From: Eutreptiella sp. 'Long Island Sound 2002'
Taxonomy: Eukaryota; Euglenozoa; Euglenophyceae; Eutreptiales; Eutreptiaceae
Assembly: GCA_964036045.1 (NCBI GenBank)
Contig: OZ038383.1
Span: 13,160,430 to 13,224,429 of the forward strand
Direction: 5' to 3'
DNA length: 64,000 bases
The notes under the pieces were generated by a model. It was not told the origin of the DNA. It saw only the letters and a program-made list of their open reading frames with translations, and made no database searches. Positions within the stretch are counted from its first letter, which is position 1. Each line of letters begins with the position of its first letter. The translations under genes and the position numbers were made by a program. This document shows, piece by piece, positions 63,474 to 64,000 of this stretch.

Positions 63474-64000
63474 TGACAAGCAAGGTGTTATAAGGCAAGG
63501 TGTGTCTTCCCTCCTTGGGGACAGGCGAGCACACAGTTAGGAGCCCTGACTGGTCCAGACCCCAGCGGTTCTACCCTTCCTTACAGTGTTTACCATACCC
63601 CTAAGTGTGCTACGTATGTCTGTGTGTGACTCACTTCTCTCCCCGTTGTGGCTCCCGGAGACCGGGCTTCGCTGACGTCGGACCGAAGGTCCTAATCAGG
63701 TACTATTACCACTCCTATGGCGCCCAATTTCTGTGCTGGCGTCTATCCTTGGGGGAAGATGTCACAAGCTCTACCTACTAGAGGGGAGGGGTGGCCATGT
63801 GTGCTAACAGCACACAAAACGCCCATTTTTCCAAGGGCCAAAAGCTAACGCACTCCCCTGCCAACGTGGAAAAGCACGCGGGACAGGAGACACCACTACA
63901 AAACACTCACTAACGCCAGCACCAGCCTTCGAAGGCAGGGTGAGCACTCATCACTTGCACTCATCACCTGCCAGGCTTGCTGACCCTAACTCCTACACAC
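63474..64000 (+). repeat. Gypsy-3 3' LTR, U3 part, cut by window end
   Basis: Starts TGACAAGCAAGG and shares several blocks with the Gypsy-1 3' end (GCCCAATTTCTGTGCTGG; GGGGAGGGGTGGCC; CACCAGCCTTCGAAGG). It continues past the window. Confidence 0.6.

Larger units (their letters stand above)
25434..64000 (+). mobile_element. Gypsy-3, chromodomain Ty3/gypsy retrotransposon, runs off the window
   Basis: Plus-strand order: iMet-type primer site, gag, zinc knuckle, protease, methyltransferase-like domain, RT, RNase H, integrase, chromodomain, polypurine tract, U3. It is interrupted by LINE-2 at codon level inside the methyltransferase-like domain and by GiantLINE inside the integrase C-terminal domain. 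Deleting both insertions with one target copy leaves an uninterrupted frame at each point. Same family as Gypsy-1. Many stops; inactive. The 5' LTR limit is unknown. Confidence 0.85.

Overview
The window is eukaryotic. It reads as a graveyard of nested transposable elements, and I recognise no host housekeeping gene, tRNA or rRNA. Elements present are three Ty3/gypsy retrotransposons with C-terminal chromodomains, two non-LTR retrotransposons (LINEs) with RNase H, a Penelope-like element (PLE), a hAT DNA transposon and an unclassified TIR element. Such a mix fits a large repeat-rich genome of an alga or other protist, but I cannot name the organism.

Layout. 1-745: unassigned sequence ending in a LINE 3' tail. 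774-2101: a frame-broken unknown ORF surrounded by GC-rich palindromes. 2102-23264 (minus): Gypsy-1. It is split in its reverse transcriptase (RT) by Gypsy-2 (plus, 5279-17314, with 1.55-kb LTRs) and in its protease-RT spacer by a 1.1-kb TIR element (19034-20170). 23265-25433: LTR-like sequence between two tRNA-iMet-type primer binding sites that face apart. 25434-64000 (plus): Gypsy-3, same family as Gypsy-1. It is interrupted twice on the minus strand: by LINE-2 (28335-32746, 18-bp target duplication) and by a 26,128-bp element (36497-62624, 8-bp target duplication AGGATAGA).

The 26-kb insertion is the outstanding object. It behaves as one giant non-LTR retrotransposon, here called GiantLINE. 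It has a (TACC)n 3' tail, related 65-bp minisatellites near both ends and a 64-bp minisatellite in its 5' region. Its coding region is about 14 kb: a long unknown ORF1 region, then apurinic-type endonuclease, RT, RNase H and a Zn finger, then a further ~2,000-codon region beginning with a RING-like finger. It was itself hit by a hAT element (42417-44389, 8-bp duplication with one mismatch) and a 5'-truncated PLE (50594-51899, flanked by 180-bp duplications). Removing each nested element restores the host reading frame, which supports the boundaries. Without its guests GiantLINE is about 22.7 kb.

All three gypsy elements carry, between protease and RT, a domain with the pattern [VD]-E/V-[LF]-F-A followed in Gypsy-3 by NPPF and P-x-W, resembling DNA N6-adenine methyltransferases. 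Decay is mostly by C-to-T/G-to-A stop mutations (CGA to TGA, CAA to TAA, TGG to TGA/TAG) and indels in homopolymer runs, so nearly every coding entry is a pseudogene. Insertion order: Gypsy-1 before Gypsy-2 and the TIR element; Gypsy-3 before LINE-2 and GiantLINE; GiantLINE before hAT and PLE.
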